Assembly (NCBI GenBank): GCA_013397115.1
Contig: VWZW01006268.1
Span: 62,001-126,000, forward strand
Source of the DNA: Edolisoma coerulescens
Taxonomy: Eukaryota > Chordata > Aves > Passeriformes > Campephagidae
DNA length: 64,000 bases
Reading direction: 5' to 3'
Under the pieces are notes generated by a model. It ran no database searches. It was not told the origin of the DNA and saw only the letters and a list, made by a program, of their open reading frames with translations. Every line of letters starts with the position of its first letter. The first letter of the stretch is position 1. Made by a program: the position numbers and the translations under genes. Below, in pieces: positions 28,501 through 40,500 of this stretch.

Positions 28501-31500
28501 GTGAGGGTGGCTAGATGTCTGAACCTGCAGATGTTCATATAGTGTTCATACAGCCTCCATTTTCCCTGGGACTGAAGGTTATTAAGTGCATATAGTCCTA
28601 AAGGATTATAAATAAATAAACCCAGCAGCATCCCTGCCCGTGAATTATTGCAGCCTATCCCTTACCCTTCCAGGTCTCAACGCTGAGGTGATCTATTCTC
28701 TGTCTGACTCTGCCAATGGGCACTTTTCAATTGAGGAAACCACAGGGGTGATCCGCCTGGAAAAGCCTCTGAAGGATTCCCAGCACTCAGCGTTTGAGCT
28801 GACAGTCTGTGCCACCGACCGGGGCACCCCGGAGCCCCTCTCTTCTCTGGGCACTGTCACTGTCTCTGTTGTGGATCTCAATGAGTACCTGCCTGTTTTC
28901 CTGGCCCCTGAATACGTGGCCATGGTAAAAGAAGACGTGGCTGTGGGTACCGAGGTCCTCAACTTGTCAGCCCTGACGAGGGACAATGCAGAAAACACAG
29001 AGATCAAGTATGAAATTGTGAACGGCAACGACCACGGGAAATTCCAGCTCAACTCAAACACAGGTAAAATGATCTTGTGCCCGAGCAAGTCCAGGTTGAT
29101 CCAACATCAAAGGCTGTCTTTGTGTGCATCTTCTCTGGTTCTTCTCCATTTGGCTCCCACTTCTGCTCCCCTCTGTCTTTACCTAGCACAAGGGTAGGGA
29201 ATACAGTCTTCTTTCTGTTTCAAATTTTGCCATCCAGGTCACTTAAGGAGTGATCCAAATCTTACTGAAATTAATGGAAAGATTCCTTCTATGTGTCTGA
29301 GACAGGTCCATGTGAATGAGGGATACGTGGAGAACAGGATGAAGAAATTTTCCCACTTCCAAATGCAGGAGAAAGTGGTTTCATTTAAAAAGTCTTTCCA
29401 TTCGGGTCCCACAGGGAACCTGCAGCCCAGGGTGACAGGCAGCTTTCTGGGTAGCACTCAACAAACATGGATAATAGCACCCTAACCATGGGCAGGTGTT
29501 GAGCCAGGATTACCAGCCAAATAAAGCCCTGTTCTGTTTGCACAGCGATGTGATAAGAGCTGTTATCAGAAGGCCAGTGTTAACTCCCTGAAACGAGCCC
29601 TTGGCTGCGTCAGCAATGGCCTTCTGCCCTTGGCTGTAACATCCTCATCAGTGGAGCCTCAGCCTCTCTGGTCACTTCGCTCTTGATAATTCTTCCACAT
29701 CAAGGTCAAAGTTAGGTCAACTGCACCATTTCAGCTGGCAGTTTGGCAGTTGTCTTGGCATATCTGCAGTATTCTGAGAAATCTCACATCCCATTCATTC
29801 AAAGTATTTCCTGTCTTTTCCTCCCCATCTGGCAATGCAGGTGCCTTATACATAAACGGGAGCCTGGACTTTGAAGCGAGTCACGAGTATTATCTGTCCA
29901 TCGAGGGCACGAGGAAGGGCTCAGCCTCTCTCAGCGATGTGACCATGGTGGTGATCAACATAACTGACATTAATGACCACGCACCAGAGTTCGTCCAAGA
30001 CCCTTACTTCACTGACATCCGGGAGGATGCTGCTGTTGGAGAAATCATCCTCACGGTATGACTATGAACCCAGCCAGCTGCCTTTACCTGTTCTTTATTT
30101 GTGCTATGCAATAATCACTCCTGTTATGCACTTTACTTTTCCTTGGACACAGTGACCTCAGTGGGCTTGTGACATTCAGCATCTAAAATTAAATCATGAC
30201 TTTAAAAAAGGATGATTGGCAGAATTCCTGAGACTCCATAGACATGGAGAACACTTGGCCTGATATGACCCCTTTAAGTGAAAATTAAGGGTGGGCTCAG
30301 GAGAACATCCCAAAAAAACTAAAATGCCTGAAAAAGGACAATACCCTTGTGGCCTGGGGAAGGCAGAGGCTTCTCTGGGCAGAATAGCAGAGCCCAAGGT
30401 GATGAGGAGTTCCCTGTCCAGCCTGTTACCATCATGGTAAAGTCCGGAAAAGGACTAGGAGAAAGCTGAGAAAACTATGTTGTCTTGAAAAAACTATTGG
30501 ATGACACTTACTTGAATCATCTTCCTTTCCCCCTCCTCATGTGAGGGAAGCTCAAACCAATACCCTTAAATGACAAAGTGGTCCCATTTCTCCATGGCAT
30601 GTCCATTTTGGCCCAAGGGTCCTAGCAGGGTTGTTTTTTTTTCCAAACAGGTGTCAGCTGATGACTTGGATGGGTCAATGAACAATCAGATCACATATTC
30701 CATTGTGGAAGGGAACGCACTGGGACACTTTGCCATTCAACCCAAAAATGGGCAGATCAGCATCGCCAAGCATCTGGACAGGGAGGAGGTGAGTTCAGGA
30801 AAATGAGAATGGGAATGCTGAAACAGATGTGTCCCAAAAGACTGAGGGAGAACAGTATACTCAACACCTCCTGTTTTCTGAATTATTTACTCATAATATT
30901 GTCGGTAGAAGACAAGGCATTGATTTGTTTTCTAGACTCACAAATACTGCAGTAGGAAGGCTGGGATTTAGGAAAGGCAATATAGAATCATAGAATGGTT
31001 TGGGTTGGAAGGGACTTCAGGGATCATCTAGTTCCAACCCCTTCCATGGGCAAGGACACCTTCCACAGCTCTGAACAAAGCTCTGGTCTGCTCCACTGGT
31101 ACCTCAGGCTGGCTGGGTGAGAGTCAGCTCCAAACTGGAAACCAGCATAGTTGGGTTCTGCTTCTCTGCATTAGAGAAAACACGTGTGCGGAGGAGAAAG
31201 GTCACCTGGACAATCTCTCATTCATAAACAGCAGCAGCTTGTCTCAATCTGCCAGAGTTCAGAAGAGCTTTGGACAATGCTCTCAGGCACATGGTGGGAT
31301 TCTTGGGATGTCCTGCACAGGGACAGGAGCTGATCCTGATGGGTCCCTTCCAGCTCAGCTTATTCTGTAATTCTACGATTCTTAAACCACTATTGACAGG
31401 TGTTTGCCCAGTTTCATCCATCCTTGCCAAGTTGTTTCTCTTGTCTGCAACTGTTGCGAGGCTGATTTAGTTTATCTTTGAGTGAGATTTATGGATGGAG

Positions 31501-34500
31501 AGCCTTAGCTAAGGGCAAAGCTGTTGAGGCCATGGTGCACGGCCTCGGGCATTTCAACAAGCTGCAGCAGAATAAAACTTCAATGTGAAAAAGGCACCAT
31601 TCTGCCATTTCTCCAAGTAATCCTGCGCTACAAATCCTCCAGGTCCCCAGTTACTCCCTGACAGTTCGAGCCACGGACAACGGCCACCCTGCTCAGTTCA
31701 GTGATGTCCCTGTGCATGTCCACGTCTCTGATGTCAATGACAACCCTCCTCGGTTCTTCCAGCTCAACTACAGTGTGGTGGTGCAGGTAAGCCAGGAGAC
31801 AGTTTGTCCTCCCAATCCCTCTCGTGGCACTAAGGAACTCGTGCCTGGGCTGCTGTTGGAGCAGAGTCGGGAGAGGGTGATGAATCATATTGCTGCTTTG
31901 TGCTCTGTGTGTTCTAGGACAGGGGTGGGATGTGTTTCCCTGTTCCTGATCCAGCAGCTCCTGGGGCACTGTAGGTTCCCCTGGGCCATTTCTCTTTGCT
32001 TCTCTTCCTCCAATAGTATCTTTCCCCATTTCAGGAGAATGCTCCCATGGGGACAAGTGTCCTGGAGCTGATTATGAGCGACAGAGACTCCCCAGAAAAT
32101 GGACCACCATACTCGTTCCAGATCACCCAGGGCAATGATGGGAAAGCCTTTGAAGTCACCCAAAATGGTCTGCTGGTGACATCATCTGTCCTGAACAGAA
32201 GAATGAAAGAACAGTACCTATTGCAAGTTCAGGTAGAGCCTGTGTTACTGTCCTGGTGTCTGAATTCCCCAGCCAGCTTAAGTAGCAATAAAATGCGATT
32301 AGCATGGCCCAGCTGAATGAAAACATCTCTGGCTTTGAAGAAATCCAATCCAGGCACAAATTGTGCAGCTTGGAGCCAGCTCCAGAGCTCATTTCTCCAC
32401 ACAGTCTGCCCACAAGAAGCAGGGGGCCAGCTTCTGTGTTGATAAAATCAGATAATATGATCATGAAAAATACTCTGTCAGCAGTTTCCTTAGACAGATG
32501 CTTTCCCCATAATCATTCTAGTGAATTCCAATTTAAAGTGAGACCTGGATCTGGTCCTGCAAGCTTTCTCTAATTATCCTTGTCATTTAAGAAGTGGTTT
32601 AAGTTCCTCTTCAAAAAGGATTTCTATTGTTGCAGAATGAATTCATTATTTTTCAGTGTTATCAGTAAGGATAGTCCATTACAAACAAAAGGATAATAAC
32701 ATGTAAAGTACATACTTCTTCAGTAATGGCAGTTGTTGTAAAAGCTGGGTACTATTATATTACAAACCTCAACCTCTAACTGCTTAGCATTAGGGAGAAA
32801 TTTATCCCATAATCTGATTATTCGCATTTTTCTGTTTGAGGTTCCTTGACTCAATGCTAGACAGACATTGTCAGAGGTGGGACAGGGGCTCAAACAGCCC
32901 GGAAGGTGAGCGAATGTGTTGATGTGCGTAACTGCTTCACGTCTCCGTGCGCTCAGTTACGCATGGAACCACACGCATTGGCAACATCACAAAACATTAT
33001 TAACCCTCAGGAATTCAGAGCCACTCCAAGGTGCCTCAGCTGCTGCTGAATGCACAGGGAAATGAGTATGACCCCACTGCTGGCAGAAGGCCTCAATCAG
33101 TCTCCATGCTGGAAGGGATGCTGCCCTTTCCCTGGAGCCTTCTCCAGGCAGAGCACCAACACTGCTGCAAATTTTTCACCTTCCTTCTTCATTCCCAACC
33201 TGCTGCCTGAGAGCTTCCACTCACTGCTCCCTGAAAGGCACTCTCCTTTGCAAGACCTCGCCGGTCAGGTGAGGTGACAGTAAGTCAGCATGTGGCTGTA
33301 GCAGATCCTTCTGTTTCTCTTGCCAGGTCTCCGACAGTGGCATCCCTCCCCTCTCCTCATCTGCATTTATAAATATCCAAGTGACTGAGCAGAGCCACTA
33401 CGCCCCCTCAGCCCTTCCCCTGGAAATATTCATCACCACCAACGAGGAATCGTTCCGAGGTGGCGTTCTGGGCAAGATCCACGCCACAGACCGGGACCCC
33501 CATGACACGCTGGTGTACACTTTGGTGGCACAAGTGCCCAAGGAGGGGCTCTTCTCTGTCGGGGCTGCAGATGGGAAGATCATTGCTGGAGACAAGCTCC
33601 CCCACGGCCACTACCTTCTGAACGTGACAGTCAGTGATGGAACGTTCACAGCCACCACGAGCGTCAGCGTCCACGTGTGGTGCTTCACACAGGAGGCCTT
33701 GGACAAGGCAGTGGTGCTGCACTTCCGACACCTCTCCCCCGAGGAGTTTGTGGGGGACCACTGGCGCAACTTGCAGAGATTTCTGGGGAACATCCTTGTC
33801 ACCCGGCGCCAGAACATCCACATGGCCAGCCTGCAGCCTGCAGCTGCCTCTGATGGAGTGGATCTGCTCCTGGCTGTTGGAGAGCCACACGGCTCCCTGT
33901 ACGAGCCACGGGTGCTGGCAAACAAGCTCACCGGGTCAGCTGGGGAGATGGACCAGCTCGTCGGGCTCCGGATGAAGAAAGCGATCCATGTGCCCTGTCA
34001 CGGGTCAGACTGTGCCCACCGTGTCTGCAAGGAGACCATCCAGCTGGATCCAGGCATGATGTCCACGTACAGCACTGCCCGGCTCAGCGTCCTCACCCCA
34101 CGGCACAGCTTGGAGCAAATCTGCTCGTGCAATGGTGAGCAACCCTTCCCGGCAGTGTCTGACCCTGTAAACCTGGGCATGTTGTGTTTTCCTTCAGTAC
34201 GTTGTAGAGCACCTGGATTTTCCATGGAATTAGGTTCCCCAGTGACCAACAGCTCTGCCCACAATTTCAAAGACTCTTAGAGTCTGAAAGTTTCATATAG
34301 TCTATTTTTAAATAGAAATTAATCTCCTGTAGTGTTTAATAACAGCAACATCTGTCTCTGTCATTGGGAAAACCCACTCATACATAGCAGGTAATGAAGG
34401 TCAGTGATCAGAATTTTGATCTGTGATCTCATATGTTGATCCTGGACCTGGCAAAGCACAGAGTAACCAATAAATATGAGGAAAGCCAAATAAAGCATAT

Positions 34501-37500
34501 TCGTTATACTGGCTCTAGAATACTTTGAGAAATGATTAGAGGGAGCAGGGATCAGTAACACTAAGGCAGGGATGTAAGGGGATACCATAGAATAATATAA
34601 AGACTTAATAAGGAGGGAGAAATTCAAGGGTGTTGTAGATCATGCTGAGGGCACCTTGAAGGACAGAAATAGCCGGGCTGAAATTTCAGGGTTGCTTCAT
34701 AGTTGAGTAGATAGGAGAAATATGGGGAGCTCCCAGTGGGACTGTGGGAGATGCAGTGCAGGGATCCATGGGTTGCCTGGGGTGGGACTGCTCCTGGACA
34801 GTTGTGGCATCAGGCTAGGAAAAGAGGTGAAGTTTGATGCAGTCCATAGGCTCAAAGTGCCACAAAGATGAGACCTTTTTTTCATTCTCCTTTCAGGAAC
34901 AGCTGTGAGGTTTGGTGGCCACAGCTACATTTGGTACCAGCACTCCCAGGCTGGCTCCTGGCACATGCACTTTCGCCTCAAGACCCACCAGCATCACGCG
35001 GTCGTGTTCTATGCCAACGGGACTGACCACGCCACTCTGGAGGTGTGTATTGCAGTGCAGGGGGATCTCTCTCCAGAGTTACAAAAGCCTTACTCTTTCA
35101 GGGCAGCGAATCACAGAAAGAATATGCGAAAATTTGTACCCGTAGTAATTCATGTAGCTGAAATACGAGACTTGCGAAGACCAAATGAGAGCCAAGCACA
35201 GTTTGGTAATTGCTGCAACCACAACTGTGAATTGTTCTTTACACCTGTGAATGCATGTGTTGGTCTCTGGTGTGAAGTCATCAGACACCCACAACAGGTG
35301 TACATCACTTTCTTTCCTACAGCTTGCTTCTTCATTCCTCTCTCCATTCTCTTCATTCTCCTCACTCCTCTGGGAGGCATCACACCTCCCAGGACAAAGA
35401 ATTTAGGAGGTGGAGTTGTCCACAAACTGGTCTGCTTCTACTTTAGCAAACTTTTCCTCAGACCTCAAATTAAAGGTGCTTTACAATAATGGATGGAACA
35501 GACAAAACAGGAGTCCTAAATTATATTTTTCACACACACACACACTCCTCTTTTCAACCACTTTCTTCAGATGATTTCACTATTTTAGACACCTGCAGAG
35601 ACAGGAACATTTCATTCTGATAGCTCTCCCCCCTTTGACTGAACACTGAACCTACCAAAGCATTCAAAGATCATCTCCCTCTTCCACCTTGGCAACAGAA
35701 AGAAAGCAGCAGATGACTAAAGAATAGGAGTTTTATATATTCTTCATCAGCTGAATTCGGACTAATTGGAGACTAAGATCACAGGACATGCTTACTAGCT
35801 TACAGAGATTTATCCTTGGGACTCATCACACTGAGATCTACACAGTATATCCTACCTGGATGTGTTCATCCTGTCCTTGAATTCCCCCATCCCTTCTCAT
35901 GGTTTCACAACCCCATCTTCCTGTTGTGAAACACTTTTCTTTCCACTGTTATAAAAGACAGGGAGCTGCACAGCAGCCAACCCCCACACACATACCTGTT
36001 CCACATACTTCAAGCTCCTGCTGCCACAGCCATCACTCCTGAAGTGCAGGAGCAAAGAAACATCATCCATATGTCCTCATCTCTGAGAGTGACTTTACGC
36101 TGCACTGTAAAGGGCCAGTGAGAAAAACTTCTCAAGAAGGGTCTCAAGCTTTCTGTCTCACCTCTGGGGAGGAGAGTCACCAAATAGTTCATCAGAAGGA
36201 ATCCAGCACTTTAGATAGTGCTCAAGAAGTACAAGATGGCAAGGAACTCCACTGATGCAGGCCAGTACAGGGAGTCAAGGGAGAAAAGGCTCATTGTTGG
36301 TGGAGTTCAGCCCATGATCTCCTGTGCCCAAGCTTGTCTCCACAAGCTTTTCAATAGGAAACATTCATAAAGCCTCCTTCATAAAAGTGCTTGTGAATCA
36401 TTTCTTTCCTGACTCACTTTATTAGCAATATCTTAGGGATAAAAAAGTTTCTAAACCACCTGGCCTCATAAAAATGAAGGAATCCCTCAAGATTTTAAAC
36501 TTTGCAGACTGCAGTACTCCAGATATGAGCCAAAGCCTTGAAAGGACCGTAAGTAATGGTTTGTAGATTTGGTGAAGAGGATGAGCTCTCCCAGGAGCAT
36601 GAATATCATCGCATTTCCAGTCTCTAAGCTCTCCTGATGTTCAGAAATAGGATGCAGCAAGAGGATGGCAGACCAGGCAAACTGGGAAAGGCTTGGCAGC
36701 CTGTCAGTTCTTGCTCCAGGGAATTGAGTTCTCAGCTCTCTCCCAGCCCCAGAAATTGATAACCCAAATCTACAGACCCATCTGAAGTAAAATCATGTTC
36801 CTGCAGATGAAGTGAAGTGACAAAGTTCTCTGGTGTGCTTGCCAATTGTGCAAAGGGATTTACACACGTGTTGCCCTGAGGCCCTTCCATGGCATGTGCC
36901 AGCTCCTTCTTTTTCTTCCTTCCTTCAGCAGTTGCTCTTTCCTCCCACTGGGATTTATTTATACCGTGGGCTTCTCTCAGAGTTAACTATTGTCCTGCTC
37001 TGCTTCTGTCCCCTCCAGAGTAGCCCCTTCATATTGTCTGTGGGTTTCTCTAGAGTCAGTGTAGCCCATGATCATTCCTCCTCTTCTAACCCCTTCCATC
37101 CCTCCTCACTGTCTCTGATGTCCCCCATGGACATCTCTCCTGCCTGGGATGAATTCCTGGATGTTACATAGCAGGCTCTGCAGGTTTCCCACAGACACTT
37201 CATTCCATCTCTTTTCTCCCTCTCCATAGCCTCTTGGCCTCTGTGAGAGACAGGTTTTATCAACAAAGCACTGGGGAAATAAAGGTGAAAAAGGGGTTTA
37301 ACCCTCACTTCACCCCAAAACAACACAACTAACTTTTCCTTTCTTTGTCATCTATGACTTTTAAAGATGAATCTTGGGCCAGAAATAGGAATTTCTGATG
37401 TCCCAGTTTAATGGAGAAGACATTGGTGTGGTTCAGTTTTAGCAGCTCAATACCTTGTCTCTCTCCAGTCTGGTGGAAATCAAGGATCGGGTTGCAGCAC

Positions 37501-40500
37501 GTATCCATACCTTTGGCCTGGCATTCCAGCATGGTACAACAGTAATTCCTCTCTCTGCCTCCCAAGTCCTCATTTTCTCCTCCAGAGAAAGCTGTAGGTG
37601 CTTCTCCTCAACAGGATTCTTTCAGCACCCTCACCCCTGCCAAAGGGGCAACTGCTCCAGCACCTTCCCCACCACTAACGAGACAGCGAGAACGGAACAA
37701 AAGCCACGGGGCCCAGCACAAGAGTCCATCTGTGACTGGTGATGCAGCTACGGATAGTCTGAATGCCGGGGCTCTGATCAGGCTCAGGAAGGTGGGAGAA
37801 AGGGCAGGCAGCTGCAGCAGTAGCAGTATGATCCCATGGCTCTGCTCTCTGTTACGTGGAAAGATGAGCTTCCCTCCTTGCATGCTGGTCAAGGCTGCCG
37901 GGAAGGACCACGGGTGAATTGTGCCAGAGGGATATTTTGCAAAATAAGGGAAGTTGCAGTCACTTAAACAGGCTTTAATTGATCCAAGCATAGGTTAATA
38001 CTGGTGAAAGGGACTGCATTTGCCTAGCTTGTACTTCTTGGAATCAGAAAGTTGGGAGTCATCTCAATTGTCAGAGTGAAGGCAGGGAGAGAGGAACAAG
38101 CAGCAGGAGAAATGTTGAAACCCTTCATAAACAGCAGCCACCCGTGTCACAGCTACCTATGACTTCTGTTTTACAGATGGTTAATGGAGTGCCTCAGCTT
38201 GGGTACAGCTGCCGGGGGAACTCCCCTGGGAACCTCTCCTCCTCACGGTTTGTGAGCGACGGCGAGTGGCACTCAGTGTTCCTGGAGGTGAAGAACACTT
38301 CCGTCCGCCTGCTCATCGATGGCCTGGGAAACGCCTCTCTCCAGCTGCCAGGGACCTGTAGCATCTTCCAGGGCAGACGAGACCTGATTTTTGGGGGCTT
38401 CCGACAGTCGTTGCAGTCCCAGAGAGTCACACGGGGGTTCAGGGGCTGCCTGGACGTGGTTGCCATCAACGGCAGAGAAGTGGTTCTCCTTCCCGGGAAA
38501 GGGCAGTCGAAGGAAGTCTTGGAGGAGGTGGGGATAAGGCAGTGCTGCTCCCCCACCGGTGCCTGCAGCAGCAACCCTTGCCTCAACAACGGGATGTGCT
38601 CCGAAACTCATGGAGGAGGTATGTGAACATCCCACTCAGAGCTGGAGGAGAGCAATAAGCACTGAGGGGGGGAAAGATGCAACAACTTTACTCATCCCCA
38701 TAGAGGGGCTATTCCAGAGGGGAAGCAGAAGTCCTCTGTCCCAGGGGACCTCAAGTGACTCAGTGCAGCAGCAGCTGCAGGGTATGAGATCATCATCCTG
38801 GCTCTCACCAGTGGACCATGGGCCCAGAGGGCAGGAAGGTGTTTCTAAGGAGTGTGCATGACATAGGAGAGCAGAGTGTTGCCAAAAACTCAAATGCAAA
38901 TAGAAATTCCACCCACCCCCCTGCATCCTTTTTCTTAAGGAGCTGTTAACAGGGCTGGAATCAGGCAAGATGGGATCATGCCGTGATGGTATCTGGGCAG
39001 AAACAAGCCAAGATCTTGGTCTCTTCCCACTGCAGTGAGCGACTCCCCAGGGCTATGCAAAGGGATATGGGAAAACTGTAAGCTCAAACCCAAAAGTCCC
39101 CGGCTAACAGGGGGTGCACACACCCAAAAGAGGTTTGATAAAGGCTGTGCCCTAGGCAGTGCCACTGCTGCCCCGTTCCTGCCGTCAGAGGGGCTCCTTG
39201 CAGTGAGCTGTATCACAGGGCCGGGGGCTGTGAGGAGAGGAGCTGCTCCCCCGGGTGTCACTGCCCTACACCTCGTTGTAGCTGCCAGCCCAGCAGGGCT
39301 GCACCCCATAACACCCCGCCTATGGGATGGGTACTGCCTGTGCCTCGGCCCCTCTGAGGGGCAGGGGGATGCTTCCCACGCTGCTGCGTGGGGCAGAAGC
39401 TGCTCCTGCAGCTCCGTGCTCTTTGGGGCCCTTGCCAAAGCACACCCTGCCCGGCGAGCAAGTGAGGACAGAGGAGGCACCACCTTCTCCTGCCCTGCCC
39501 GCTGCCTCTGGGAACAAGATTCCCAGCCCTGTCGACTCAGCAGCTGCCTGGTTCAGGTGAACTTGTTTGACACCAGATGTAAATGTACAGAACAGTTAAG
39601 TCTGGCTGGCACTCACAGCTCAGCCTTCAGACCCTCTGCACAGAAAACCTCTCTGGCTGGGCTGGAAGGGGCTCAAAGCCGACGAGGGGAGAACACATCT
39701 CTGCTCTAAGTCAAGGCATCCCCTGCTTTCATTGCAGAAAGAATACAGTGGGAGGGGAAGGTGAAAAATCACTCCCTCGGTAATAACCTAATGATCATCC
39801 AGTGCCCTTCCCATAGTTTCCTTCGGAGATGAACAATTTCTCCTGCAAATGGCCCAGCTGAGCAGGAAAGAGCCTGTGGGGCATGGCCTCAGGCAGGACA
39901 CTGCTGCAGGGAAGGAATTGCTCAAGGGATGTTTATTTGTGAGGTTACCCTGGTTGCTTGGCTTCCCTGAGTGCGGTGGGCTCAGTCCTGGGGACCCCGA
40001 GCAGGCAGCAGAGTTTATGCAAAGCTGTGCCCAGGGATCCCGGGCGTGGGATTACAGCACAGGCAGGGACTCGCCTGTGGGAGCGAGCCCGGGGAGCCAC
40101 GTGGCCGTGTGGGAACACATCTGTGGGGAGAGGGCCCCGGCCAGCCCAGCACCACCCCAACCACAGCGCTCAGGACCACAAACACAAGGGAGCCCCACAT
40201 CCAGGACATGTGTTTGGGCACACACAGCCCCGTGGGCAATGTCCAGCACCTGCTGCACCAGTGTCAGCACGACCTTCTGGTACAGCCACTGACACACATG
40301 TGGGAACAGGCCCACAGTTGTTTGCCCCATGCTCTAAAGCAGGGTTGTTCAGCTTGTGGATGAGTAGCAAAGACTTTCCAAGTGTACTGAAAGGTGGAAA
40401 CTCTGAATTTCCTGCATGGCAGCACCAGCTAGGTGATGAGCAGGAGCTCAGCACAGCCAGGGACATTCCCATGCTTAGGGCTACATTAAACAGCAGCCAG

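Noticed and set aside
39035..39709. 224-codon open frame in FAT2 intron 20
   Set aside because: Composition-driven, GC-rich intron; overlapping frames of similar length occur on both strands.
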